Shown here: piece by piece, positions 6,956-15,346 of the stretch
Layout of the letters: each line of letters begins with the position of its first letter
Position numbering within the stretch: position 1 is the stretch's first letter
Origin: a virus
IMG/VR virus record: IMGVR_UViG_3300027905_000375
Span: 1-26,183 of that record
Reading direction: 5' to 3' (one strand)
DNA: 26,183 bases
The notes under the pieces: model-generated
The model's input: only the letters and a program-made list of their open reading frames with translations
The model's database searches: none
Told to the model about the DNA's origin: nothing
Translations under genes and position numbers: made by a program

Positions 6956-8113
6956 CTAGTAGGACCAGTCGATCGCGAAGTTGAGGGCGCCCGGGTAGAA
7001 CAGGTTGTCGGCCCCGTTGGCGATCAGCACGTACTCCGCCACGATGGTCTCTTGGCCGAGGGCCTCGGCAGTGGCCGGCACGCTCCCGGTCAACTCGCCG
7101 CCGGCGATCACGTGCGTGCCGAGCGAGTCGTTGTAGACGCCGACCCCGGCCGTCGCGGTCGTTCCCTTCTGCGAGGTCGCGCGCGCCGACAGCGCGGGGG
7201 ACCCGAAGGAGATGGCGCCGGCGATCACGTAGACCTTGACGATCCAGTGGGAGGCGTCCTGAATCTGCTTCACCGCGCACACCCGCACGCCCGGGGGCGC
7301 CATCACGTTGGTGAGGGACAGCACGCCGCCGACCGTCATGCCGAGCTGTCCGGATACCCGGCCCTGCCCATGCGGCAGGAGGATGAGCTGCCGCATGTCC
7401 TCGACGTTGGTGGCGTCGAGTGCCACGGCGCCGCCCGGTACGATGATCCTCGCGACTTCCTGGTAGCCGGCGTCCACGGCCGGGGGCGCGGGCGCGATCG
7501 ACGTGATGGCCCCGGCGGCAGGCGTGCCGGTCTTGTAGTTGATGGCGCCGGCCCCGTTGATCGTGAAGACCCCGCTGTCGAGCAGGAACTGTAGGGTCTT
7601 CTTCACCGAGCCCGGCACGTACTTGCCGGTGATCGTGTTGAGCAACTCGCGCACCTGGCTGTTGGTCCAGAGGCGCTGGTAATTGATCTCGATGAGGTCG
7701 CGCCGCGGGTTCACGTTGGAGGCCGGCACGACGAAGGCCGGAGTCGGCGGCTGGATGACCAGCGGCTTCCAGGCCGATAGGTCTGACACGTTGGCCGGCG
7801 CCGCGACGCCCGAAGACGGCGGCGACGTGGTGAGCACCGGGTTCAACTCGTCACCCGGAGCGTTGTAGAAGCCCAGGCCGGCCGCCATGGCAAGATTGAA
7901 CCCGCCAGCCGGCGTCACCAACCCGGCGGCCCCGATGAACCCGGCGGTCGGGACCGTGCCGACCGTGCCGGTGCCGTCGTGGAGCGCCGGCGTCGCGACC
8001 TGGAGTAGCAGATCCTTGAGCGTTCGGTAGACCTGGGAGAACCCCTGATTAAGATCGTCAATAAGCGGCCGCTCTAGGGCCGTCAGGGTCGTCTGATCGA
8101 AGTCGTTGTCCAT
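6956..8113 (-). CDS. Baseplate-associated tail fibre / collar-type structural protein (385 aa)
   Basis: The 385-aa protein starts with a helical, charged segment (about residues 1-40, LIDDLNQGFSQVYRTLKDLL) suited to docking on the baseplate. It then becomes Gly/Ala/Pro/Thr-rich and beta-like through to its C-terminus (FYPGALNFAIDWSY). There are no enzymatic motifs. Its position directly after the two gpJ-like wedge genes is where the gpI/fibre attachment proteins usually lie in contractile-tailed phages. AGGAGG precedes ATG 8113. It may link the baseplate wedge to the longer fibre encoded at 4170-6179, with the GIY-YIG gene inserted between them. The specific family is not recognised. Confidence 0.68.
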   Translation of the reverse strand: MDNDFDQTTLTALERPLIDDLNQGFSQVYRTLKDLLLQVATPALHDGTGTVGTVPTAGFIGAAGLVTPAGGFNLAMAAGLGFYNAPGDELNPVLTTSPPSSGVAAPANVSDLSAWKPLVIQPPTPAFVVPASNVNPRRDLIEINYQRLWTNSQVRELLNTITGKYVPGSVKKTLQFLLDSGVFTINGAGAINYKTGTPAAGAITSIAPAPPAVDAGYQEVARIIVPGGAVALDATNVEDMRQLILLPHGQGRVSGQLGMTVGGVLSLTNVMAPPGVRVCAVKQIQDASHWIVKVYVIAGAISFGSPALSARATSQKGTTATAGVGVYNDSLGTHVIAGGELTGSVPATAEALGQETIVAEYVLIANGADNLFYPGALNFAIDWSY

Positions 8114-8127
8114 TGGCGCCTCCTAAC

Positions 8128-9384
8128 CTACGGCCCATCCAGCTCCACGTCTACCAGAACCCCGGCCACCTTGAGCGCCTGCAAGAGGTCGAAGAGTCCC
8201 TTGTAAACGCTGTCCTTCGACGGATCGCTCCCATTCCAACACCCCTGGCGGAAGCCCACGGCGTCGAGCTGCGCGGCGGCCAGGGGCACATCCTTCCCCA
8301 ACCACGCCCCGATCGCACGGTCCCCGCCGGTGTCGGGCGAGGTCTCCACGGGGCCCACGGCCGTGTCGTTCCAGGCGAACCCCGTGTCGTGGAAGCACCC
8401 GAGAACCGGCACCACGACGATGAAACAGGCCACGACCGTCGCGAGGCTGAGCCAGCGGTTCCCAAAGGGAGACGCCGGGAAGTTGCCCACGTACCCGGGG
8501 CTCGCCGGGTCGGCCGTGTACCAGACGAAGGTGTTGGACGCAGCCTCGTCGTACTGCGAGTCGGCCCCGGGGATCGCGTGGGTGGGCGCGTTCCACACGG
8601 TCTGGAGGCGCATCTCGAAGGACTCGATGAAGTCGGCGGTGTCCCCGAGGTACGGCGTGAAGTAGGAGGTCAGCGCGCGCCGGATCGCGCCCGGCGTGAG
8701 GTTGTCGGGCAGCGCGCGCACCCGGATCCGGTAGGACAGGTCCGACTCCCCGGGCCGCCGCAGGATCCCGCGATCCCCGCCCAGCTCGTCAAGCCCGGCC
8801 GGCTGACCCCCGGTCGTGGGGTCAACCTGCTGGCAGGACGTGTTGTCGTCGATGACGGGCTGGCCGTCCGACGTGAAGGCCAATAGCCGCCGGATCGTAT
8901 CGATCTCGCCCGGCAGAACCTCGCCGTCCGCGGCCGTCACCTGGCCGGGCAGGTTGTACTCGTAGCCGTAGGCCTGCGCGACGATCGGCGCCGTCACGGT
9001 CTTCACGGTCCCGTCCGGCACGTCGAACAACTGGTCTACCGTGGTGGTGAAGCGCCGGTCGCCGCGGCTCGTCGTCACCTCGGTGCCCGCCCTGAGGGTC
9101 ACCCGGAGGGCGCCGGGCGGGTCCTGCCGGCTGAACACCTCGAAGCCGGCCGCCAGCGCGCCACCCGTGGCCGTCAGGATGACCATCTGCTTGTCCGTGT
9201 TGGCCGCGGCCTGCGAGGCGCGCACCGCAATCGCGGCGAAGGCCTGCAACAGCTCGTAGCCGGGGCCCGGGTCCTTGAGGTCGCCCACGTAGTCCTCGGG
9301 CAGCAACCGGTCGAACAACGCCAGAAGGTCGCCCTGCGTGAAGGCGACGATCAGTGGCGGCAGGGGGGGCGCGGGCGCGGGCAT
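8128..9384 (-). CDS. Baseplate J-like wedge protein (second copy)
   Basis: The 418-aa protein contains a gpJ/gp47-like beta region: RAGTEVTTSRGDRRFTTT, then a TAPIVAQAYGYEYNLPGQVT strand pair and LPGEIDTI. A wedge-type helical segment follows (RRPGESDLSYRIRVRALPDN, LTPGAIRRALTSYF). The C-terminal ~150 residues are less conserved and contain a hydrophobic stretch (LSLATVVACFIVVVPVLGCF). In contractile tails gpJ forms the baseplate wedge with gpI. This gene lies just after another gpJ-like gene, with 3 nt between that stop and this ATG, so the two are probably co-translated and co-assembled. The hydrophobic segment is odd for a wedge protein. Confidence 0.75.
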   Translation of the reverse strand: MPAPAPPLPPLIVAFTQGDLLALFDRLLPEDYVGDLKDPGPGYELLQAFAAIAVRASQAAANTDKQMVILTATGGALAAGFEVFSRQDPPGALRVTLRAGTEVTTSRGDRRFTTTVDQLFDVPDGTVKTVTAPIVAQAYGYEYNLPGQVTAADGEVLPGEIDTIRRLLAFTSDGQPVIDDNTSCQQVDPTTGGQPAGLDELGGDRGILRRPGESDLSYRIRVRALPDNLTPGAIRRALTSYFTPYLGDTADFIESFEMRLQTVWNAPTHAIPGADSQYDEAASNTFVWYTADPASPGYVGNFPASPFGNRWLSLATVVACFIVVVPVLGCFHDTGFAWNDTAVGPVETSPDTGGDRAIGAWLGKDVPLAAAQLDAVGFRQGCWNGSDPSKDSVYKGLFDLLQALKVAGVLVDVELDGP

Positions 9385-9387
9385 CGG

Positions 9388-10557
9388 CTAGGACGGGGGG
9401 ATCGCCGGGTTGACCAGGTTGAGGGCCGTGCGGATCACCTGGAGCGGCCCGGCCGGCACCACATCGCCGAGCGGGCTGATCAGCTCGTCCCCGGTGAAGA
9501 CGAGCCCGGGCACGCCGCGCAGGGTCCCCAGCGCCGTGTTGGCGACCCAGGTGGACCCCGGGGGTAGGGCGTTGGTGTACTCCACGATCGCGGCCTGCGC
9601 GCGCAGCGCCGTCGCCACCGGGTCGGCGCCCGTGGCGAAGTGCAGGCCGAGCTGCACCGACAGCACCGCCACGACCGCCACGGTTACGGGCACGTAGATG
9701 CCGGCGCCGCGGTACTCGTCCAGCGCCTGCGACACCGCCACGGCCAGCGCCTGTGCCTGTGCCTGGTAGGCTACCGGCGTGGGTGTGTAGGTCATCAGAT
9801 CCGGCGTGAAGGCGTCGGCCACGACCAGCTCGACGACGCCGGACGGACGGCCGTTCGGGTCGAGCGCCTCGATCACGGAGGCCGTGACGACGCCCGGAAC
9901 CGCCAGGGCGCCCTGCACGAGCGAGGACAGCGTGGCGCGCCGCACCGTCGTGAAGAACTGGCGCCCGCGCGCGCGGAACGCCGCGTCGGTCTCCTCGTCG
10001 GTCGCCCCCGCCGACGCCAACGCATTGGTCGTGAGGAGGCCGGCCGGCGCCCCCGAGATCGTCGAGACGATGTTGCTGAGGGTACCGGCCTTGACCTGCT
10101 GGCCCGATCCGGTCAGCACCGACCGCGCCGTAACGTCCAGTGACGAGTCTCCGGCGGGGAAGGGCAGGTCCACGACGGTCGCGTACTTGACCCCATCGGG
10201 CGTCTGGACCTGCGTGCCCGCCGGGATGTCGAAGGCGCCGGCGGCCGGCGCGGGCAGCGAGAACGTCTGCGTGACCAGGCCGGCACCCGCGGGCACGCGC
10301 ACGAGCCCGAACAGGTCGAACATCCGGCGATCGAGCAGCGCGCCCGATGCAGACGTCAGGTACGCGCCGGCCGCCACGTTCAGGAGCTGGAGGACCACCT
10401 GGTCGGCCGCCGCGCACGCCGCCGCCAGCATGGCGTTAGCGTCGGCGCCAGGACGCTCCACGGCATCGCGCGAGAGCTTGGCCTGTAGGACCAGCACCTG
10501 GTCGCGCGCCACCCGGAACAGATCGCCGTAGCTCGGAAAATCACTCACCACATTCAC
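9388..10557 (-). CDS. Baseplate J-like wedge protein (first copy)
   Basis: About 389 aa, with the classical baseplate J layout. An N-terminal helical region is followed by a beta domain (FDIPAGTQVQTPDGVKYAT, then AGTLSNIVSTISGAPAGLLT). Next is the conserved GATDEETDAAFRARGRQFF and RRATLSSLVQGALAVPGVV region, and finally a helical/beta C-terminal part (GIYVPVTVAVVAVLSVQLGL). It forms the baseplate wedge around the hub. The start is uncertain. The frame is open to 10614, but the upstream gp25 gene ends at 10574, and three GTG codons at 10557, 10551 and 10548 follow. I give the longest; GTG 10548 has the best-spaced GGTGA. Confidence 0.83.
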   Translation of the reverse strand: MNVVSDFPSYGDLFRVARDQVLVLQAKLSRDAVERPGADANAMLAAACAAADQVVLQLLNVAAGAYLTSASGALLDRRMFDLFGLVRVPAGAGLVTQTFSLPAPAAGAFDIPAGTQVQTPDGVKYATVVDLPFPAGDSSLDVTARSVLTGSGQQVKAGTLSNIVSTISGAPAGLLTTNALASAGATDEETDAAFRARGRQFFTTVRRATLSSLVQGALAVPGVVTASVIEALDPNGRPSGVVELVVADAFTPDLMTYTPTPVAYQAQAQALAVAVSQALDEYRGAGIYVPVTVAVVAVLSVQLGLHFATGADPVATALRAQAAIVEYTNALPPGSTWVANTALGTLRGVPGLVFTGDELISPLGDVVPAGPLQVIRTALNLVNPAIPPS

Positions 10558-10573
10558 CAGAGTTTGTGTCCAT

Positions 10574-10975
10574 CTAGAACCTCGTGCCCCCCAACACCAG
10601 GGGGATCTGAGCACCGACCGTCGTGCCCAGGCGCAGCCGCGCCCGGAACGTGATTGTAACGGATCCGGTCGCGGGGCTCGTGGTGATCGCTACGTCCACG
10701 GACTCGACCTCCGGCTCCAGCAGGATCTGCTGGGCGATCTGCTTCTTGAGCGTGGCGCGGTCGCTGGTCTTGAGCAGCCCCTTGGGCTTGAGGCCGAAGC
10801 CGTAGTCGGGGAGGTGGAAGAACTCCCCGGGCCGGGTCGTGAGACGCCGGAGGATCAACTTCTTCACCAGCGCGGCGCCCGTGTCGGTCGCGTAGTCCCC
10901 GCCGGCGGCGATCTGGAGGGTGCCCCCTACGACACTGCCGGAGGGCGCCGGGCAGTTGGCGAGGTCGCGCCCCAT
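10574..10975 (-). CDS. gp25/gpW-like baseplate wedge protein
   Basis: The 133-aa product has the size and pattern of the gp25-like (lysozyme-related fold) baseplate subunit. DYATDTGAALVKKLILRRLT precedes the conserved PGEFFHLPDYGFGL. Then come a basic helix (TLKKQIAQQILLEPEVESV) and a terminal beta hairpin (VTITFRARLRLG). In contractile tails this subunit sits at the junction of the wedge and the first sheath ring and starts sheath assembly. The ATG at 10975 overlaps the TGA of the preceding gene (TGATG). The frame extends far upstream, but that extension is shadow. Confidence 0.85.
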   Translation of the reverse strand: MGRDLANCPAPSGSVVGGTLQIAAGGDYATDTGAALVKKLILRRLTTRPGEFFHLPDYGFGLKPKGLLKTSDRATLKKQIAQQILLEPEVESVDVAITTSPATGSVTITFRARLRLGTTVGAQIPLVLGGTRF

Positions 10976-11412
10976 CAGCCTAGCCCCCGGCTCGCCAGCG
11001 CGGCTGCCGGCGTCGACACCTGGTCGTACGCGGCCCCCGGGCACTCCGCCACGGAAGGCGGCAGGATCGCCCCCCCGCCGGCGTCCAGCAGCGCCCCGGC
11101 GTCGACCTTGACCACGATGGCGAACTGCGGCAGCGGCAGCAGGAAGGTCAGGTCCCAAGCGGTCCCGCCGTCCGAGGCGGTCTGCAAGACCGTCAGGACC
11201 GCGTCGGTATCCAGACGGGTGACCACCCAGGTCTCCGGGTTGAGCGCGTCCCCCACGCCGTAGGGCGACGCCGCCAGCGGCGCCGTGGAGAGGATCACGC
11301 GGATCGTCCGGTTCGACACCGCGTAGGCGCCGGCCACGTAGAGCGCTGCGCCGCCCCCGCCGCCCCAACCGCCGAGTCCCCACGGCCCGCCGCCGCCCCA
11401 TGCGCCGCTCAC
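10975..11412 (-). CDS. Small baseplate-module protein with glycine/tryptophan-rich N-terminus
   Basis: The 145-aa product begins with a Gly/Trp-rich tail (SGAWGGGGPWGLGGWGGGGG), then a beta-sandwich-like region (SNRTIRVILSTAPLAASPYG, ETWVVTRLDTDAVLTVLQTA) and a C-terminal hydrophilic part. The start is GTG 11412, overlapping the TGA of the spike gene (GTGA). The stop overlaps the gp25 ATG. Proteins of this size with a similar 'DALNPETW' strand region sit between gpV-type spike and gp25 genes in related phages, probably as a baseplate adaptor; the exact role is not known to me. The Gly/Trp-rich head resembles a flexible anchoring peptide. Confidence 0.7.
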   Translation of the reverse strand: MSGAWGGGGPWGLGGWGGGGGAALYVAGAYAVSNRTIRVILSTAPLAASPYGVGDALNPETWVVTRLDTDAVLTVLQTASDGGTAWDLTFLLPLPQFAIVVKVDAGALLDAGGGAILPPSVAECPGAAYDQVSTPAAALASRGLG

Positions 11413-12182
11413 TTGATCCCCCGGATGGTGTCGGACAGGTAGTCGCCCGCGCTGCTCTCGAACGCTGCGATGAAGCCTTCGATCGCGAGCGCGATCGGCG
11501 CCGCCGACGCGGGCGTTACCCCCGGTAGCCCCCCGAGTGCGATACCAGCCGTCACCACGGCGGCCGCTGCCACCGGGGCGAGCCCGACGAATCCCGGATC
11601 GACCCCGGATGCCTGGAGTGCAGAACCGGCAGCCGCCAAGGCGGTCGCGAGGAGCCCCCACTGCGTCTGAAGATCGCCGTTGAGCGTGGCCTCGGCCGCC
11701 CGGTATGTCGTGCCCAGCAAGTACTGCTCGGCCGCGTTCTCCGCGCCGAGCTGCACCTTCGGCGCGTTGAGCGCGATCATGCCCGCGCCGGACGCGACCA
11801 GCCGAAGGTTGCGGCCGTCGCGCACGCGCGTCACGTAGTCCTCGGAGTGGGACACGGCCTCCGGGGGCGGCAGGTCCGACGGGGACCAGAACACGCCGAC
11901 GATGACGAGCCCGTGGGACGGTTCGCCGGACGGCGCCTCCACCAGCACCTCGGCGCCGACCTCGATGGGCCCGTAGGTGCCGTAACCCGACCCCGCGTAC
12001 CCGGCCGGCATGCGGGCGCGCTGCGGATCGCCGGAGGGCATGAGCGTCACGTCGGCGAACACGCCCTCCGCCGGGTCCACGACGATCTTCTCGACGGCCG
12101 CCAGGCTCGACCAGAACTTCTGGTTGACGCCGAGCGCCGCGGCGATCCTGTTCACGTCGGGCGTGGTTCCGAGGCGCCTCAT
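11409..12182 (-). CDS. gpV-like baseplate spike protein
   Basis: The 257-aa protein has an N-terminal OB-fold domain like those of gpV/gp5-type central spikes: IVVDPAEGVFADVTLMPSGD, GSGYGTYGPIEVGAEVLVEA and GLVIVGVFW. A short beta-helix-like transition follows (GRNLRLVASGAGMIALNAPK, VQLGAENAAEQYLLGTTYRA). The C-terminal part is Ala/Gly-rich and helical. The spike is the membrane-puncturing tip threaded through the hub. The ATG at 12182 overlaps the hub stop (ATGA). The usual PAAR-tip gene is not seen immediately downstream; the neighbouring small Gly-rich protein or a gene outside the window might provide the tip. Confidence 0.78.
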   Translation of the reverse strand: MRRLGTTPDVNRIAAALGVNQKFWSSLAAVEKIVVDPAEGVFADVTLMPSGDPQRARMPAGYAGSGYGTYGPIEVGAEVLVEAPSGEPSHGLVIVGVFWSPSDLPPPEAVSHSEDYVTRVRDGRNLRLVASGAGMIALNAPKVQLGAENAAEQYLLGTTYRAAEATLNGDLQTQWGLLATALAAAGSALQASGVDPGFVGLAPVAAAAVVTAGIALGGLPGVTPASAAPIALAIEGFIAAFESSAGDYLSDTIRGIK

Positions 12183-14203
12183 CCGCCGCCCCCAGGGAAG
12201 ACGGGGTTGCCGCCAATCGTGAAGGTCGTGGGCGGGGTGGCCCCGAGCTTGGAAAGGTCGAGCCCGGGCTGTCCGGTGGGCGCCGCGGGAGGCGGGGCCG
12301 TGGGGGGCGGCGCCTGGTGGGGCGGGTTGGCCGGGCCCACGTGCGGCACGGCCTTGGTGACCGGCACGGCCGTGTTGGGCCCGATCGCCTGGGCCATCGA
12401 CGCCGGGTTGTATCGGGCCTCCACGTAGTTGGCGTAATCGAAGGCGATGGACATGCCGGTCTTCGCCGACCACGTGAACCGCGCGGTCTGCACGCGGAAG
12501 GTCTGGACGTTCTGCGGCACGCCGTTTCGCGCCGTCGCCACGATCACGCGCGCCAGGTTCTCATCGCCGCCGAGCGCCGCGGCGATTGCCTTGATCTCCT
12601 CCTCGGGCGCCCGCCGCGCGTGGTCCGTCAGTTCGGAGACCAGCGGGGACTTCGCCGACAGGTGACGCGTGTCCACCAGGATGGTCACGGGATCGCCGGG
12701 CTTGAGCCGGAGGAGGTCCGGGTCGCTGTTGTCGCCACCGAAGGACGCGCAGTTCTTGGTCTCGCAGGTCCCCTGGATGTCGCCGATGCGCCCCAGCTCC
12801 TCGAAGACCGACTGCGCGATCTGGAGCAGGGTCGCGGGGTTGCGCACGCCCGGCACCGGGATCCGCAAGACGTTGGCCGCCGACGAATCGCCGGAAGGCG
12901 CCACCGCCGTCGTCGAGGCGGTGTCTTCGGCGGATCCCGCCGTGGGGTCCGCCTTCGGCCACCGCGCCGTGATGATCTTCTTGGCGCCCCGTGCCGGCGA
13001 AGACGTGTCGACGCCGATTGCCTCGATGGCCGGCACCGTCACGCCCGTCAGCTTCCGGTTCATCTTGAAATTCTTGAGATTGTTGCCGTAGATCATCGCC
13101 CGGAAGGAAATCGGCGAGGTCCCGCTGTCGAGCTGCACGGCGCGCCGGAGCCCGTTCTTGAACGGCGTGGGGATTCGCGGGTCGATCCCGGCGTCCTTCA
13201 CGACGTCGTAGATGCTGCGCACCGGACGGATGTTGAGCGTGAATCCCTCGTAGTAGGGGATGGCGCCGACGAGGTAGCAGAAGTGCGTGACGACGTCCCA
13301 CAGCTTCTGCTTGCCGGACTCCCCGGACGGCGGCGCCGATGGGTCCCCGCCGTCCGCGCCGCGCCCCACGCGGCACACGTCGTCGAGCCCCAGGCACGTC
13401 GGGATCCCGTCCGGCCAGTCATCCGGGTTCACGCGCACGTTGCAGAGCGCGTAGAAGGGGTGCAGCCCGAGGATCTGCCGCACCACGTCGTCGATGCCCT
13501 CGTCCAGCTTGAGGCCTTCGAGCTGCCCGGGGTAGAGCGGCGTGTCGAGCAGATATCCGCGGTAGTCCCGGCCCTCCAGCGTCACCTCCGACTTGTCGCT
13601 TCCGTACTCGACCGACACCTCGTCGACGAAGCCGGCGATCCGCAGGGTGTCGGGGCGCGGCCGCAACGTCGACCGCCGCCCCTGACCGGCCGGCGGCAAC
13701 GTGGTAACGCCCGTGCCGAAGTCCCCGGGGTCGATGCAGTCGGTGTGCACCTCGACGCCGATCGCGCGGAAGGCCCGCGGGTCGATCGGCAGGTCCCGGA
13801 AGTCCAACGTCAGGGAGAACTTGCCAGCCTGGCGGAAACCCGGCAGCTCCACGGTCGCGGCCTTCGGGATCACCCCCACGACCTGGGAGATCCGGTCGGC
13901 CGCGCCCGAGAGCGCCGCCGGCTTGAGCGACACCGGCGCACCCGACAGCGCCTGCTTGAGGACGTTGCCCACCGCCGTGGCCGCGCCCCCGAGGTTCTTC
14001 ACGATCTGGTCGGGGGCGAGCGGCGACGGCGCGGCGAAGTCGAGGAAGGCTTCGTCGAAGCGGATCGCCAGCATCACCGAACAGGCCGGGTAGTAGACCT
14101 GTGCGCCGGTGAGTAGCGGGTTGGTCCGGCCGCCCAGCGCCGCCGAAACACGGTCGAGCGCCTGCGCCGTCTTGCTGGTGCCGATGTCGCCGATCGCGGC
14201 CAT
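12179..14203 (-). CDS. gpD-like baseplate hub protein (late control D / gp27 fold)
   Basis: The 674-aa protein resembles phage late-control-D/gp27/gp44 hub proteins. A first beta domain has a GFVDEVSVEYGSDKSEVTLE-type strand and a RDYRGYLLDT loop. A helical segment follows (LWDVVTHFCYLVGAIPYYEG), then a second beta domain with LLRLKPGDPVTILVDT and a C-terminal FTWSAKTGMSIAFDYANYVE strand. The last ~50 residues are Pro-rich and probably disordered. The hub trimer joins the tail tube to the spike. The start ATG 14203 directly abuts the stop of the LysM protein, and the gene ends overlapping the spike start, matching the usual hub-spike order. Confidence 0.8.
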   Translation of the reverse strand: MAAIGDIGTSKTAQALDRVSAALGGRTNPLLTGAQVYYPACSVMLAIRFDEAFLDFAAPSPLAPDQIVKNLGGAATAVGNVLKQALSGAPVSLKPAALSGAADRISQVVGVIPKAATVELPGFRQAGKFSLTLDFRDLPIDPRAFRAIGVEVHTDCIDPGDFGTGVTTLPPAGQGRRSTLRPRPDTLRIAGFVDEVSVEYGSDKSEVTLEGRDYRGYLLDTPLYPGQLEGLKLDEGIDDVVRQILGLHPFYALCNVRVNPDDWPDGIPTCLGLDDVCRVGRGADGGDPSAPPSGESGKQKLWDVVTHFCYLVGAIPYYEGFTLNIRPVRSIYDVVKDAGIDPRIPTPFKNGLRRAVQLDSGTSPISFRAMIYGNNLKNFKMNRKLTGVTVPAIEAIGVDTSSPARGAKKIITARWPKADPTAGSAEDTASTTAVAPSGDSSAANVLRIPVPGVRNPATLLQIAQSVFEELGRIGDIQGTCETKNCASFGGDNSDPDLLRLKPGDPVTILVDTRHLSAKSPLVSELTDHARRAPEEEIKAIAAALGGDENLARVIVATARNGVPQNVQTFRVQTARFTWSAKTGMSIAFDYANYVEARYNPASMAQAIGPNTAVPVTKAVPHVGPANPPHQAPPPTAPPPAAPTGQPGLDLSKLGATPPTTFTIGGNPVFPGGGG

Positions 14204-15346
14204 CTACGAGGCCCTCACCGACACGCCGCTCGTGAGCGCCGGGATGTAGACGATCTGCCCGACGTCGAGCGAGGACGACGCCAACCCGTTGAAGACCAGG
14301 ATGTCACGCCAGTGGTCGGGCACGCCGTAGTACAGGCTGGAGAGCCCCCGCAGGTCGTCACCGGCGCGCGCCACGTAGACGGCGAGCAGCGGGCTGGCAT
14401 CCGACTGCTGCTGCACGTCGCTGGCGTTCTGCGCGGCAAACCACTGCATCTGCCGGGCGCTGTCGATCGTGGTCCGCTGGTAGAGCGCCGACGCCAGGGT
14501 CTGCCCGAGGGTCGGCTGCGCGCCCGGCACCAGGTCGAACAGCGCCATGACCGTGACGGCCAGAGAGTCGAGCCCGTCGATCACCTGGCCGGCCAACCCC
14601 TTGACGATCAGCAGCGACGAGACGGCCGATCCCGCGATGTCCGGCAGCGTGTAGGTCTGGTCGGCCAACAGCGACACGGACGACGACATCGCCGCGGCCT
14701 GCTGCTGGAGGCTCGCCACAGTGCCGGCCAGCGATCCGGATACCCCGGGGTCCAGCGGCGTCGGCGGCGCCTGGACGGTGTTGGTCATGTCGTCTACGCG
14801 CGCGCCCAACTTGCTGTTCAGGGAAGCCCAGTCCACCCCGTTGACCAGCGGGGGCGTCGCCGGGTCCCCCTGGTTGATCCAGTCGAATTCCATCTCCCAG
14901 CCAAGATCCCGGACCGACCCGTAGTCCTTGAGGGTCTTGGACTTGAACTTCGTCATGATGCCGCGGCGCAGGTACGGGCCCCACTGCACCTCCACGAGCT
15001 GCCCCTTGCGCCGGAAGTCGTCCGCCACCTCCGCCAGCGACACGGCGTCGGTCAGGGCGTTGCCGTCCAGCGTGGCCGGCGCCGGCGCCGTGGGGTCGGT
15101 GTTGCCGAGGAACCGATCCTTCCAGATGCCGTTGAACGCCGTCTCCTTCTCTTCGGGCCCGAAGACCTGCATGGTCGCCGTGGGGTTGCCCGGGTAGAGG
15201 GTCTTGTCGGTCCGCTGCTCGCCGGACCACTCGATGTCCCGGTACGGCAGCGCGCGGCCTTCCAGGCGCAGCACCCGCTGGTCCCCGGTCAGCTCCGTGA
15301 TGGTGAGGGGGAACTGGTCGTCGTTGAAGATGTGACTCGGCGTCAT
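14204..15346 (-). CDS. LysM-containing baseplate protein (gp53-like)
   Basis: The 380-aa protein carries a C-terminal LysM-like motif (about residues 325-372; AGDDLRGLSSLYYGVPDHWR, DILVFNGLASSSLDVGQIVY). The N-terminal ~180 residues are beta-rich (ITELTGDQRVLRLEGRALPY, LVEVQWGPYLRRGIMTKFKS), followed by a helical Ala/Ser-rich linker. A LysM-bearing protein just downstream of the tape measure and upstream of the hub is characteristic of contractile-tailed phages. It is placed at the tape measure-hub junction in gp53-type baseplates. The ATG overlaps the tape-measure stop (ATGA). Confidence 0.8.
   Translation of the reverse strand: MTPSHIFNDDQFPLTITELTGDQRVLRLEGRALPYRDIEWSGEQRTDKTLYPGNPTATMQVFGPEEKETAFNGIWKDRFLGNTDPTAPAPATLDGNALTDAVSLAEVADDFRRKGQLVEVQWGPYLRRGIMTKFKSKTLKDYGSVRDLGWEMEFDWINQGDPATPPLVNGVDWASLNSKLGARVDDMTNTVQAPPTPLDPGVSGSLAGTVASLQQQAAAMSSSVSLLADQTYTLPDIAGSAVSSLLIVKGLAGQVIDGLDSLAVTVMALFDLVPGAQPTLGQTLASALYQRTTIDSARQMQWFAAQNASDVQQQSDASPLLAVYVARAGDDLRGLSSLYYGVPDHWRDILVFNGLASSSLDVGQIVYIPALTSGVSVRAS

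Noticed and set aside
8060-8080. A NotI/XbaI-like string resembling a cloning-vector polylinker.
   Set aside because: It lies inside a continuous coding frame, and the rest of the vector polylinker is absent; chance in GC-rich DNA.
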